Assembly (NCBI GenBank): GCA_020724425.1
Contig: DYGY01000004.1
Coordinates: forward strand, 1 to 64,000
Direction of reading: 5' to 3'
Length of the DNA: 64,000 nucleotides
From: Thermaerobacter marianensis
GTDB taxonomy: Bacteria > Bacillota > Sulfobacillia > DVGY01
Shown: piece after piece, positions 47,461 through 57,427 of the stretch
Layout of the letters: the number at the start of each line of letters is the position of its first letter
Numbering within the stretch: the stretch's first letter is position 1
The notes under the pieces: model-generated
Databases searched by the model: none
What the model was told of the DNA's origin: nothing
What the model saw: the letters and a program-made list of their open reading frames with translations, nothing else
Made by a program: the position numbers and the translations under genes

Positions 47461-48324
47461 TTACAGTATGACTCCTAGGATTAGTAACAGGCCAAAAGAG
47501 AGATGTATTTTGGCTGTTTCCTGATCAATAGTTGTAAGGTCAGCTTTGGTTAGAACCTGCTTAATTGCTTTTAATGCCAGCGGTAGGGTAACTAGAGGTA
47601 GAAGACCCCATAGACCTACTTGCGCTTTTAAGACGCTAGCTATAACGATAAGGTAGGCAAGAGAGATAAGTATGGCATAGAGCATGGAGGCCCTTTGTTT
47701 GCCAATTAGGATTGATAGGGTTAGAATCTGTACCTTGCTATCTTCTTCAATGTCTCTAACATCATTGGCATGGAGAATGGAGGCAACAAGCAAGCCTATG
47801 GGCAGTGATAGCCAGAGGAGTGTTGTTGTCAGATACCCGGTCTGTACATAATAGGAGCCAATGACCATAAATGGTCCCATAAGAAGAAATACTAGTGGAA
47901 CACCCATAGCTCTGTACTTAAGTGAAATAGGTTCTGCTGTGTAGTAGTAGCCACCTAGAATGCCAAGTACTCCAAGAAAGAATATACTTGGTCCTCTAAG
48001 AATACCAAGATAGATAGCTATAATTAGGGCAATAGAGAAGAGCACTATTGCACCTTTGTAGGCTGAAGCAGAAGAAACTTCTTTCTTTAGGATTATCTTT
48101 GAGTCCCTTTGAGTCTCCAGAGTATCAATACCTTTTTTGACATCCACGATTTCATTTATGATGTTTGTACCGCTTTGTAGAGCCATACCACCAATGAGGG
48201 CTAAGAGGAACACTAGAATACTAAAGTATCCTTCTTTCCAGGCAAGAGCTGTTCCAAGTAGTACTGGTATTGCTGAGGCTGTTAGTGACCAAGGTCTTAG
48301 AAGAATTAACCATGCTTTATTCAT
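47461..48324 (-). CDS. UbiA-family prenyltransferase (MenA-like)
   Basis: LLRPWSLTASAIPVLLGTALA, GTNIINEIVDVKKGIDT, GGYYYTAEPISLKYRAMG, HANDVRDIEED. Confidence 0.88.
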   Translation of the reverse strand: MNKAWLILLRPWSLTASAIPVLLGTALAWKEGYFSILVFLLALIGGMALQSGTNIINEIVDVKKGIDTLETQRDSKIILKKEVSSASAYKGAIVLFSIALIIAIYLGILRGPSIFFLGVLGILGGYYYTAEPISLKYRAMGVPLVFLLMGPFMVIGSYYVQTGYLTTTLLWLSLPIGLLVASILHANDVRDIEEDSKVQILTLSILIGKQRASMLYAILISLAYLIVIASVLKAQVGLWGLLPLVTLPLALKAIKQVLTKADLTTIDQETAKIHLSFGLLLILGVIL

Positions 48325-48445
48325 AATATCACTCCTTGTCCATATTCTACCGACTTTTCGTTTCTTTTGCCATCCAGTTAGCAGGAAAACTGGGAGGGAT
48401 TAGAGAAACTGGAGACTAAATTCCATATGAAAGGACGGTCTGCTT

Positions 48446-48976
48446 ATGGCTCGGGGGCTTCTCCGGTGTTCCCAGAAGGATATTGTATGGGATATTCTTC
48501 TGGAGGAGGTATCTAATCCGGTGAAGGTACAGGAACTAAGGGTACTGGATAAGGTGCTTCTTTTGCATGGTGATTATGCTAAAGAAGTCGGTATGGGTGT
48601 GTGGGGTTCCTTAGAGGAATTAAAGGAACTCGAGTCTTTGTTGAGGGAACAGGAGCTAACAAAGGATCTTTTAGATATGCTAAGTGGTCAGTTGGTTGGT
48701 GTTTTAAAAACCAGAGTTGATAGTTCCTTGTGGTCAGGTTATCAGGGGTTAGCATATCTTAAAGAGGGATTAAGAAGTTTTCTTGTTGAACACAGGAGTA
48801 TGTTTGAACATAATGCAACTCTAATCCTATCGGTTCAAGGTGCGTTGACTGTTGCTGAGTTAGGAGATCTTTTAGATGTGGTTGAAGAAGAAGTACAGTT
48901 ACATTTGACTTCTGCAGGTGGTAGAGATCCGCTTGAGCTTATTGCCTTCCTTCTTATCAATTCCGAGGTTAACTAA
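48446..48976 (+). CDS. Uncharacterised protein
   Basis: 176 aa ORF in a co-directional run; no family recognised. Confidence 0.55.
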   Translation: MARGLLRCSQKDIVWDILLEEVSNPVKVQELRVLDKVLLLHGDYAKEVGMGVWGSLEELKELESLLREQELTKDLLDMLSGQLVGVLKTRVDSSLWSGYQGLAYLKEGLRSFLVEHRSMFEHNATLILSVQGALTVAELGDLLDVVEEEVQLHLTSAGGRDPLELIAFLLINSEVN

Positions 48977-49034
48977 AGGGATTTCTTTTTGCAAAAGCCA
49001 ATATACAGTTTAGAAACCAGAGACAGGAGGGAGT

Positions 49035-49334
49035 ATGATGTTTTGCCGTCATTGCGGGCAAGCAGTTTCTGCTGAGGTATGTTCACACTGTGGTGAGTCT
49101 TTGAAGAAGACTATGCATGTCACTGTTGAGAAGGGTACCAGATATGTGACTTGGGTATGGCTAGCTGGGGTGTTTTCGGTTTTGGCTCTTTTCTGGTGGC
49201 CAGTTGTTTTTGGGGGTATAGGCATATATTCTGGTTTTAGGGCTATGGAAGAGGGGAATGAGAAGGCTGGAAAGCTAATGATGGTTATAGCTACTGCCTG
49301 TTTGTTAACTGGGTTGCTGTTTTTTAGAGCTTGA
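49035..49334 (+). CDS. Zinc-ribbon plus TM small membrane protein
   Basis: FCRHCGQAVSAEVCSHCGESL followed by two hydrophobic helices. Confidence 0.75.
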   Translation: MMFCRHCGQAVSAEVCSHCGESLKKTMHVTVEKGTRYVTWVWLAGVFSVLALFWWPVVFGGIGIYSGFRAMEEGNEKAGKLMMVIATACLLTGLLFFRA

Positions 49335-49338
49335 AATT

Positions 49339-50046
49339 ATGTCTAGGGAGGGTGATTCTTTGTCTGATACTATCTCAAAGATAATTGAAGAGAGTACTAT
49401 GAGTGACAGACTTACAAAAGAGAGTCTTGACAAAGCAAGTGCTGTTCTTGATGAGATGTTGACAGAGAATGATGGTAATCCTTTTGATGCTGAATTTCTA
49501 AAAGAAGCTAAGAAACATTTGAATGAGTCTCTTGAGAATGCATACTTGGCAGCTAAAATGGCGGTGTTTGTCCCTACTGGAGTTTATGGTTTTAGTGAGG
49601 GGTTAACGGCACCGGATATGGATATTTCTCTTCTGGGTATTGGTAAGCATCGATTCTTCTTTTTTCATAGCGCCATTGGCTTAGTGATTTTGCGTAAGCT
49701 ATATCTTAATTGGCTTGATCCTCGAGAAGAAGCGGCGAACTTTCCCAAGAGAGTTTTACGTAAGGTTACCGGTGTACTATTAGGGAGCTATGCTATAGGT
49801 GTAGGTATTCATCTGGCTATTGATGTTTTTCAACCAAAGGCAGTCATCTTCCCCTATTTTGGGTCATTGGTAAATGGAACTATGGTTGATGATAATATCT
49901 GGTTGATGGGTAATTCTTTATGGGCCTTTAAGATTGGACATAGTGTTTTTTCTCTGGTTTTAGCTGATGATATCCGGGTTGCCAAGAGATATGTGAACAA
50001 GCATTTCGACAGGAGGACTGTTGATGCTATTTATGCTCGGGATTGA
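49339..50046 (+). CDS. Uncharacterised protein
   Basis: 235 aa; conserved-looking ORF, overlaps the next gene. Confidence 0.6.
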   Translation: MSREGDSLSDTISKIIEESTMSDRLTKESLDKASAVLDEMLTENDGNPFDAEFLKEAKKHLNESLENAYLAAKMAVFVPTGVYGFSEGLTAPDMDISLLGIGKHRFFFFHSAIGLVILRKLYLNWLDPREEAANFPKRVLRKVTGVLLGSYAIGVGIHLAIDVFQPKAVIFPYFGSLVNGTMVDDNIWLMGNSLWAFKIGHSVFSLVLADDIRVAKRYVNKHFDRRTVDAIYARD

Positions 50047-50935
50047 TAGATTGCCTAGAGAGGATAAAGTGATGCTGCTAACCCAGTTAGATATCCTCAC
50101 TGGCTGGAACATTCTTCATGAGGGTAGCAGTGGCACCCTCATGAAGTCAAAACATACAGTTTTGCAGGCAACTAACAGGGTCTTACGTAGGCCCAAAGAG
50201 ATAGAGGAGCCTACAGTACGGGTTTTGCAGAAGAAACTTGAGGAAAGAAGACTGGTAGTTGACAGGATGACCCAGCGAGAGATTGATATGCGAATAAGGG
50301 ATCATCTGGTGGTTCTAGCTGGGGTGGATAGCAGAAAAGATAATACAGCTATTGCTAGGGGAATACTCTATCGTGCAGCCAGATCCTTAAAGCTCAAACC
50401 CGAGGAATATAGAGATTTAGTAAGCTTAGAGAACCAGATTTATATGGATGCTGTTAGTGTGATATCAAAAGAGATAAAGAAAAGGGTAAATACTATGACT
50501 TCTGAGCAGCAGATAGCATTTGAACAGTTGGTGAGACAGGAGCTTAATAGGTTGTCTACAGCTGAACAGGACGCTATTCGGACCTTTACAGGTCTAGATG
50601 AGCTTTCTAGTCAATCATTGATAAGGTTTTTTAAGACTACTTCGAGTACGGCTATGGCTCAGCTTGTTTTAGGCAGTTTTGGTTTTGGAGCATATTTGTT
50701 TCTTAGTACTATGATTAAATCCATAAGTCTGCTTTTTGGCACTACCTTTAGTTTTGCCACCTATACTACGGCAGCAACTATGCTATCTTTTACTTTGTCT
50801 TCCTGGTTTTTGTTGTTGGTTGCTGTTTTTTCTGCAGGTTTTATGTTTAAAGGTACGGGCAATGCTCTTAAGGATCAGTTGGCGAGAATGATTGTAGTGA
50901 TTGGGAGATTATATGGTGAGGTGCTCTCCGAGTAG
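50036..50935 (+). CDS. Uncharacterised protein with C-terminal TM hairpin (vaguely YaaW-like)
   Basis: Helical N-terminal half, two hydrophobic segments at the C-terminus; start MLGIDRLPREDK within the longer ORF. Confidence 0.55.
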   Translation, partial: LGIDRLPREDKVMLLTQLDILTGWNILHEGSSGTLMKSKHTVLQATNRVLRRPKEIEEPTVRVLQKKLEERRLVVDRMTQREIDMRIRDHLVVLAGVDSRKDNTAIARGILYRAARSLKLKPEEYRDLVSLENQIYMDAVSVISKEIKKRVNTMTSEQQIAFEQLVRQELNRLSTAEQDAIRTFTGLDELSSQSLIRFFKTTSSTAMAQLVLGSFGFGAYLFLSTMIKSISLLFGTTFSFATYTTAATMLSFTLSSWFLLLVAVFSAGFMFKGTGNALKDQLARMIVVIGRLYGEVLSE

Positions 50936-50943
50936 GAGAGCAC
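50921..50943. terminator. Shared hairpin at convergent gene ends
   Basis: GTGCTCTCC-gagta-GGAGAGCAC overlapping the 3' end of the plus-strand ORF and abutting the minus-strand ABC permease. Confidence 0.5.
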
Positions 50944-51677
50944 TACTTGTCGATGTCTGCTAGGCGAACATAGGTCAGATTAGCTATGGAGCTGATAAGG
51001 AAGGTTCCTGCCATTATCATGTAGGATGAACTAGGTAGGTATTCTCCTTGGGTTAGCTGAATGGTATAGATTCCTGGAATGGACCAGGGAAAGTAGATAC
51101 TAAAGTCACTGTTGAGAAGAATTAGGCCAATCATTGTCATGATTCCTGCTAGAGCCATGGCGGGTATATATCCTCTGGTTAACATGGTCACAAGAGAGAC
51201 AATGGGTAAAAGGGCATAAAGCATGAGCCCAACTATTAAGTACTGAATTAATGAGTTTATCATCAGGGTTAATGAGAGGTCACTAGCCCTGATGATAAAG
51301 CCCATGGGTATCGTAATTAGAAAGGCAAAGAGAACTAGAGTCAATGACCACAACAAGAGAATAACTAGTTTGGCTATAATGATGGACTCTCTGCTGAGAG
51401 GAATAGTAAAAAGGGTTTTGATTGTGTTCTCTGTATACTCTCGGCCAAAGACATAGGTAGCGGTAAGGGAGAAAAGCAAGATTCCTATAAAGACAGCAAT
51501 GAAAGAGATTGATTGTATGAGGAAAGCCTCCCAGGTAATACTGTCCTTGAAAAGTTGTTTGAGGTAATAGAAGATTAGGGCATTTAGTATTGGTGAGATA
51601 GATACTCCAAGGAAACTAATCCAGATCATTGGGGCTTTTTTGAGCTTCTTCAGTTCTACTTGTATGGCTCTAAGCAT
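50943..51677 (-). CDS. ABC-2 type transporter permease
   Basis: Six-TM permease partnered with the adjacent ATPase. Confidence 0.85.
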   Translation of the reverse strand: MLRAIQVELKKLKKAPMIWISFLGVSISPILNALIFYYLKQLFKDSITWEAFLIQSISFIAVFIGILLFSLTATYVFGREYTENTIKTLFTIPLSRESIIIAKLVILLLWSLTLVLFAFLITIPMGFIIRASDLSLTLMINSLIQYLIVGLMLYALLPIVSLVTMLTRGYIPAMALAGIMTMIGLILLNSDFSIYFPWSIPGIYTIQLTQGEYLPSSSYMIMAGTFLISSIANLTYVRLADIDK

Positions 51678-52584
51678 GGTTTTTCACCTCGCTGGTTAAT
51701 TTGAGAAAGTGGTCCTCAAGGTTATCTTCGTTAAGAAATATTGATGATACATCAATGTTTTCGGTTACTAGAATTCTATTGATGGTAGAACTGTTTTCCA
51801 AGTGGCTGTAAATACGAATTGTGTTTTCCTCGTGTACAGAGTAGTCTTTGATTTGTAGTTTTTCTTCTAGAATCCAGGTAGTTCTAACAGGATTCGATAC
51901 TTTGAACTCCAGGTAGGTTCGGTTTTTTCTTTTCAGTTCCTCATAGTCTATTTCTTCTAAGAGTTCTCCCCGATGGATAATCCCTATTCTTGTTGCTAGT
52001 TGTTGTATTTCAGCCAAGATGTGGCTAGACATAAATATGGTTATTTTGCGGTCTTCAGAGAGTCGCTTCAGGAGGAGTCGAATCTCTTTGATTCCTGCCG
52101 GGTCAAGGCCATTCGTAGGTTCATCAAGTATTAGAATTTCTGGTTTGTGGAGAAGAGCTCGAGCGAGTCCTAGTCTTTGCAGCGTACCTGTTGACAGTGT
52201 ACTTGCCTTTTTGTCTTCATCTTTTGTTAGGTTAACAAGGTCTAAGGTTTCAGTTACTGCTATAGGGCTGTTAATCCCTAGAAGCTGACGCTGGATTTCC
52301 AGGTTTTCCTTAATTGATAGGTTAGGGTAGGCACCGGGCGTTTCAACTAGGGAACCTATGCGAGCAAAGGATTGTATACCTGGCTTTTCATTGAAAAGTT
52401 CCACATAACCTGATGTTGGTTTAATTAGAGAGAGTATCAGTCTGATGGTTGTGCTTTTTCCTGCTCCGTTACGACCTAAGAAACCATAGATGTCTCCTCT
52501 GTTAACATTTAGGTTAAGGTTCTTAACTGCTAGATGAGTTCCATACTGTTTTGATAGATTGTAAGTTCTGATTATGGGTTCCAC
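51670..52584 (-). CDS. ABC transporter ATP-binding protein (antimicrobial-peptide resistance type)
   Basis: GRNGAGKSTTIRL, LSTGTLQRLGLARALLHKPEILILDEPTNGLDPAG. Confidence 0.95.
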   Translation of the reverse strand: MEPIIRTYNLSKQYGTHLAVKNLNLNVNRGDIYGFLGRNGAGKSTTIRLILSLIKPTSGYVELFNEKPGIQSFARIGSLVETPGAYPNLSIKENLEIQRQLLGINSPIAVTETLDLVNLTKDEDKKASTLSTGTLQRLGLARALLHKPEILILDEPTNGLDPAGIKEIRLLLKRLSEDRKITIFMSSHILAEIQQLATRIGIIHRGELLEEIDYEELKRKNRTYLEFKVSNPVRTTWILEEKLQIKDYSVHEENTIRIYSHLENSSTINRILVTENIDVSSIFLNEDNLEDHFLKLTSEVKNHA

Positions 52585-52645
52585 CTTGCATACCTCCTTA
52601 GGTTCTAGTATAGAGTTCAGTTTTTACATAACTCTAAAGTATTTC

Positions 52646-53497
52646 TTACAAAATTCTTAATTCTTTAGGGAACTTGAGAATGAAGGAGGTATTAAGAGTC
52701 GTATCAAGGCTTAGGGATATTTCTTGTTTTTCTGCTAGTTCCTTTGCGATTGGAAGACCTAAGCCTGTACCATTGTGGCTGAAGCCTCTGTTAAATATTT
52801 TCTCAGGGTCGATATTTGTTTTGCCATCATCCCAGATTGTTAGGGTATTGTTTTTGAGGGTGATTCCAAAGTTTTCTTTTCCCTTACCATGTTTGATGCT
52901 GTTGGCAATGATATTGACAAGAATTCTTCTTAGAGAACGAATATCGGCCCTAAGATAATATGGGTTTTCTGGTAGTTCTATATGGACACTGATGTCTTCT
53001 AGTTGGTTTTGGAAGGTGAGAATGGTCTGTTTTAAGAGTTCGTTTAGATCTAGTTGTTCTTGTTCTAGAATTAGATCACCCGAGCTGAGTCTAGTTAGAT
53101 AGAAGAGATCATCGGTTAGTTGGATAACCTCTTCAGTTTTTAAGCTGATAATGTCAAGATATCGCTGGCTGTTTTCTTTGTATCTCTTGAGTGCATCTGT
53201 ATAACCTGCTATTGAGGTTAACGGGGTACGTAGGTCATGGGAGATGTTTGTCAAAAGTTCCTGATATGCTTTCTTTTGTTGTTCCTCTCTCTCTTGTTCC
53301 TGTTGATTTTTTTCAATTAGGGCATTTAGTTTTTCGGCTATCCGGCTTGTCTGACTTTTGCCAGGTATTATGGTGCGGTAGGATAGGTTGTTGGCTAGAT
53401 ATTCATCCAATGCTTTGTTAATCTGTTTCAATTCTTTAGAATTCTTATGGAGAAACCAGACTGCTATTAGGACTAGAATGAGAAGCATCTGTGTCAT
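52646..53497 (-). CDS. Sensor histidine kinase
   Basis: NISHDLRTPLTSIAGYTDAL, NIIANSIKHG, GTGLGLPIAKELAE. Confidence 0.93.
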   Translation of the reverse strand: MTQMLLILVLIAVWFLHKNSKELKQINKALDEYLANNLSYRTIIPGKSQTSRIAEKLNALIEKNQQEQEREEQQKKAYQELLTNISHDLRTPLTSIAGYTDALKRYKENSQRYLDIISLKTEEVIQLTDDLFYLTRLSSGDLILEQEQLDLNELLKQTILTFQNQLEDISVHIELPENPYYLRADIRSLRRILVNIIANSIKHGKGKENFGITLKNNTLTIWDDGKTNIDPEKIFNRGFSHNGTGLGLPIAKELAEKQEISLSLDTTLNTSFILKFPKELRIL

Positions 53498-54207
53498 AAC
53501 TCTTCCTCCTTAGTGTAACGATAGCCTATCCCCCAAACTGTCTGGATTAGCTGTGGTTGGCTTGCATCTTTTTCGATTTTGCTTCTAAGACGTCTGATAT
53601 GGACCATGACAGTATTTTCATCACTCAGATATTCTTCTCCCCAGACTTGCTGAAATATTTGGGCCTTGGTGTAGATGGCTCCGGGATATGATACAAGTAG
53701 TTTGAGGATAGAGAATTCTTTAGCTGTTAGTTGGATCTCTCTTTCATAGAGCCAGGTTCGGTGGGAAGTAAGGTCTAGTCTGATTGGATATGCTTCAATG
53801 ATTTCCTGGTTCCTATGAGTTGTTTTTTGGTAGCGTCTTAGGAGTGCCTTTACTCTGGCTATGAGCTCTATGGGGCTAAAGGGCTTGGTGATGTAGTCAT
53901 CCGCTCCTATACCGAGTCCTAAGGCTTTATCCATATCAGAGTCTTTGGCACTGAGCATCAGGATTGGAATATCAGAGAATTTTCTGATTTCTCTGGCGAC
54001 ATCTAGCCCATCAATTCCGGGTAGCATAATATCTAGGATAATCAGGTCGTAGGTGGAGGCTTTTAGTTTTTGTAGGGCTTCCTCACCGGTTTTAGCCATA
54101 TCTATCTGGTATCCCTCCCCTTTGAGATTCAGGGTGATTAGTTCAAGGATATGTTTATCATCGTCTACGGTTAGAATTCTTGCTTTAGTCATGATAGCTA
54201 CCCCCAA
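53494..54207 (-). CDS. OmpR-family response regulator
   Basis: ILTVDDDKHILELI, LIILDIMLPGIDGLD, C-terminal wHTH. Confidence 0.95.
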   Translation of the reverse strand: MGVAIMTKARILTVDDDKHILELITLNLKGEGYQIDMAKTGEEALQKLKASTYDLIILDIMLPGIDGLDVAREIRKFSDIPILMLSAKDSDMDKALGLGIGADDYITKPFSPIELIARVKALLRRYQKTTHRNQEIIEAYPIRLDLTSHRTWLYEREIQLTAKEFSILKLLVSYPGAIYTKAQIFQQVWGEEYLSDENTVMVHIRRLRSKIEKDASQPQLIQTVWGIGYRYTKEEEL

Positions 54208-54285
54208 TCTTCTACTTAGTGTACCATAAGGGAAAAGGATAACGTAGCTAGCTGGTGAATATCCTTAACTGGAGGAGGGGATTTT

Positions 54286-54783
54286 TTGAGATATATCTAC
54301 CGAGAAGTTCAGTATTTCCGGCAGTGGTGGCTCTGGGTCCTTATTTTGCCTTGGTCTTTGTTGACTATCTGGGGGATGTTTCAGCAGCTGGTTTTAGGTA
54401 TTCCCTTTGGTACTAATCCGGCTTCAGATACGGGAATGTTAGTAATTGGGCTTGTTTTTGGAATAGGTTTTCCTATAACCTTCTATTTTATGGGTCTTGT
54501 AACAGAAATTAGAGAAGATGGCATCTCAGTACGCTTTAAGCCTTTTCATGTGTCATTCAGGAAGTTCCTCTGGATGGAGATTGAGAGTATTGAGGTTAGA
54601 AAATACAATGCCTTTAAGGAGTTTGGTGGCTGGGGGATCCGCTGGGGTGCTGGTGGCAAGGCATATAATGTGGCTGGAGATATGGGTATTCAACTGACTT
54701 TCAAGAATGGGAAAAAGCTCCTCATTGGTACAGCTAAAGAAAAAGAGATTATGGAAGCTATTAAGGTAGCCAGAGGTGAATAG
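54286..54783 (+). CDS. Membrane protein of unknown function
   Basis: 165 aa, two TM helices and a PH-like soluble tail. Confidence 0.65.
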   Translation: MRYIYREVQYFRQWWLWVLILPWSLLTIWGMFQQLVLGIPFGTNPASDTGMLVIGLVFGIGFPITFYFMGLVTEIREDGISVRFKPFHVSFRKFLWMEIESIEVRKYNAFKEFGGWGIRWGAGGKAYNVAGDMGIQLTFKNGKKLLIGTAKEKEIMEAIKVARGE

Positions 54784-54785
54784 AT

Positions 54786-55430
54786 ATGTGTGGCCGATAT
54801 TCCCTTGCTGTTGATGAAGAGAAGATACGAAAGTTTTTTGACCTAGTTAGGGTTAATTTTGAACATTCTCCCCGGCATAATGTTGCTCCTGGGCAGTTAG
54901 CACCGGTTATCATTGAAAAGAAAATGGGGCTAATGAAGTGGGGTCTGGTTCCATACTGGGCCCAGGATGAGAAGATTGGTTACAAACTAATTAACGCTAG
55001 AGCTGAAACTATTGCGGAAAAACCCAGTTTTAGAGATTCCTTTCTGAAGAGAAGATGCCTTATCCCGGCTGATGGTTTCTATGAGTGGCTAAAGGAAGGG
55101 CAGGAAAAGAGACCATTCCGTTTTGTTTCAAATGATCTTTTTGCTTTTGCCGGTATCTATGATACCTGGAGGTCTAAAGACAAGGTATTACACAGTTTTA
55201 GTATCATTACTTGTGAGGCCAATGATACTGTTAGGGGTATTCATCATAGGATGCCAGTTATTTTAGATAAGGGAGCGAGAGACATCTGGTTAGATAGGAG
55301 TATTGCTGATAAGGAATTGCTGCTATCCTTTTTAAGACCATATGGGGGAGAATTGAGGATGTATGAGGTTTCTCCTTTGGTTAATAGGGTAGCTAATGAT
55401 GATGAATCAGTTATTGAACCGGTGAGATAA
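54786..55430 (+). CDS. SRAP domain protein (YedK/HMCES family)
   Basis: MCGRYSLAVDEE (catalytic Cys2), LINARAET, LIPADGFYEWLK, GIHHRMPVIL. Confidence 0.95.
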   Translation: MCGRYSLAVDEEKIRKFFDLVRVNFEHSPRHNVAPGQLAPVIIEKKMGLMKWGLVPYWAQDEKIGYKLINARAETIAEKPSFRDSFLKRRCLIPADGFYEWLKEGQEKRPFRFVSNDLFAFAGIYDTWRSKDKVLHSFSIITCEANDTVRGIHHRMPVILDKGARDIWLDRSIADKELLLSFLRPYGGELRMYEVSPLVNRVANDDESVIEPVR

Positions 55431-55479
55431 TATTAGAGTCTTGCAAAAGTTAGTAAGACTCTATATAATGATAGATAAA

Positions 55480-55494
55480 TGAGAATGAAATTCA
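55480..55494. promoter_or_regulatory. Fur-box-like site upstream of the DUF438 pseudogene
   Basis: TGAGAATGAAATTCA inside ATAAATGA...TCATTTAT (55475-55499). Confidence 0.35.
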
Positions 55495-55520
55495 TTTATA
55501 GTTAGGAAAGGAATAAAAAT

Positions 55521-56376
55521 ATGAGTGAATACATTAATAATCAAGGATATAGGGTTGGGCAGTTAAGTAGTATGAGGAAGGAATTGGTTAGGGGGGAAGC
55601 TACAAGCACACTCAAAGAGAAATATCGTGATATGTTAAAGCAAGATGACTCCTCTTGATGTCTTTGAGGTGGAAAATGAGATCTTTATGGGGTAAGGGAT
55701 ACCAAAGGGTATCTTGATAGCTATATGGAGTTGATTAAGCCTTTTTTGAGTGGGCATGAAAGAAGCTAGCTGTTGAACATCCTCTTTCTTTATTGAAACA
55801 GGAGAACCAGATGTTAAGGAGATATCTTGATAGGTTAAAGGATGAAGATGTACTTAATGAGATAGGGAAATATGAGGTACATCTATTAAGATAGGAGGAG
55901 TATCTCTTTCCTTTGCTAGAAGAAAAGGGATATGGAGGTTCTGTTACGCTTTTAAGGGGTATGTATCAAGAGTTGAGGCAGGCCTTTACTGATCCTGACC
56001 GGGTTATTGGTGCTGCAGAGGTGGTTTTGGATTATGAGGATAGTAGTCTCTATCCGGTGCTGATGGATCTCTTAATGAAAGAGGAGTCGGAGATATTAAA
56101 GGATGATTCTAGAGGATACTTTATGATTAGGGATTTAGATAGGGTTTCGCGCTTGCTAGAGTTTGTGCAGAGAATGAAACAGGAAGATTTGGAAGCACTA
56201 AAAGAGGTCTATGGGGAGGAAATCAAGGGGGTTACACCCCATGACATCCTTACTCTAGAGGGTGTCTTGCTAAATAAGGGTGTTAGTGTTAAAGAAATCG
56301 GGGTGTTTTAGAGGTATCTCAGGATGTCACTGAACTTAAGGCCTTAGAGGGTGAGAGGCGTCTGCTTGATGATTAG
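55521..56376 (+). pseudogene. Decayed DUF438-hemerythrin-PAS protein gene
   Basis: MSEYINNQGYRVGQLSSMRKELVRGEATSTLKEKYRDMLKQ (DUF438 start), frameshift to TPLDVFEVENEIFMG*, HPLSLLKQENQMLRRYLDRL...YEVHLLR[TAG]EEYLFPLLEEKGY with in-frame TAG at 55892-55894, and C-terminal EVSQDVTELKALEGERRLLDD* in another frame. Confidence 0.8.
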
Positions 56377-57266
56377 GCAAGACGGGTAAGACCTAGTTCT
56401 TTTGCAAGGCTAAGAGCTTCCTTAAATTCCTTTGAGGTGAGGGGTCTTTTGAGGAAAGGGTGTTTATGGGCTTTGTAGGCCGGGTAGTATTGGTCCATCA
56501 GGTTAAGATAGGTGTCTTTTGAAAGGTCTTCTGCTATATAGGTGAGGACCTTTCTTGTGTTGTCTAGGTGGTTAGGAAGGACTAGATGCCTTATGATAAG
56601 GCCTTTAGTGGCAAGATCGTTTTCTATTTGAAGGTCGCCTACTTGCTTATGCATTTCTTTAATTGCTTTCTTAGTGATGTCAGCATAATTGGGTGTTCTG
56701 GAGAGTTCTTTAGCAAGGTCGTTTTTGGAAAACTTAAAATCGGGCATATAGATATCGATTATGCCATCAAGGAGTTTTAGGGTTTCTAGTGAGTCATAAC
56801 CAGAGCTATTGTATACTAGAGGGATCTTTAACCCTGCTGGGATAGCTATTAGCAAGGCTTTCAGTATCTGGGGCACCACATGGCTTGGGGTAACAAGATT
56901 GATATTGTGGCAACCTCTATTTTGTAGGGATAGCATCATGGTTGCTATTTGTTCTTCTGATACTTCTTTACCTTCACCCCATTGACTTAGTTCATAGTTC
57001 TGACAGAAGATGCATCTGAGGTTACAGAAACTAAAGAAGATTGTACCGGAGCCTTTTGTACCCACTAGGGGTTCTTCTTCTCCATGGTGAGGTATGGAGC
57101 TAGAGACGATTGCTTTTTTAGCTACTCTGCAGACACCAATCTCTCCCTCAAGGCGGTTTACATGACAGTCCCAAGGGCAGATGGTGCAGTCTGAGAGTTG
57201 CTTATAGGCCTGCTCTACTCTTTTTTTTAGTTCTCCACTCTGGTAGAGATCGTATGCCATGGACAT
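56373..57266 (-). CDS. Radical SAM protein (PflA-like)
   Basis: CTICPWDCHVNRLEGEIGVC, FSFCNLRCIFCQNYELSQ (CxxxCxxC), HNINLVTPSHVVPQI. Confidence 0.92.
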   Translation of the reverse strand: MSMAYDLYQSGELKKRVEQAYKQLSDCTICPWDCHVNRLEGEIGVCRVAKKAIVSSSIPHHGEEEPLVGTKGSGTIFFSFCNLRCIFCQNYELSQWGEGKEVSEEQIATMMLSLQNRGCHNINLVTPSHVVPQILKALLIAIPAGLKIPLVYNSSGYDSLETLKLLDGIIDIYMPDFKFSKNDLAKELSRTPNYADITKKAIKEMHKQVGDLQIENDLATKGLIIRHLVLPNHLDNTRKVLTYIAEDLSKDTYLNLMDQYYPAYKAHKHPFLKRPLTSKEFKEALSLAKELGLTRLA

Positions 57267-57427
57267 TTCTCCTCTTGGGTATATTATATATTTTCCTGTT
57301 GGCTGGCAAAATATTTGAATGGTGATAGGAGATTAAAAGAGATAGAAGAAAATATATGCTAGTGACTCTGATTACAGGAAGTTTACCCGGGATAGGGTAC
57401 ACTATGTAAGTAAAGGAGGGCTTTGTA

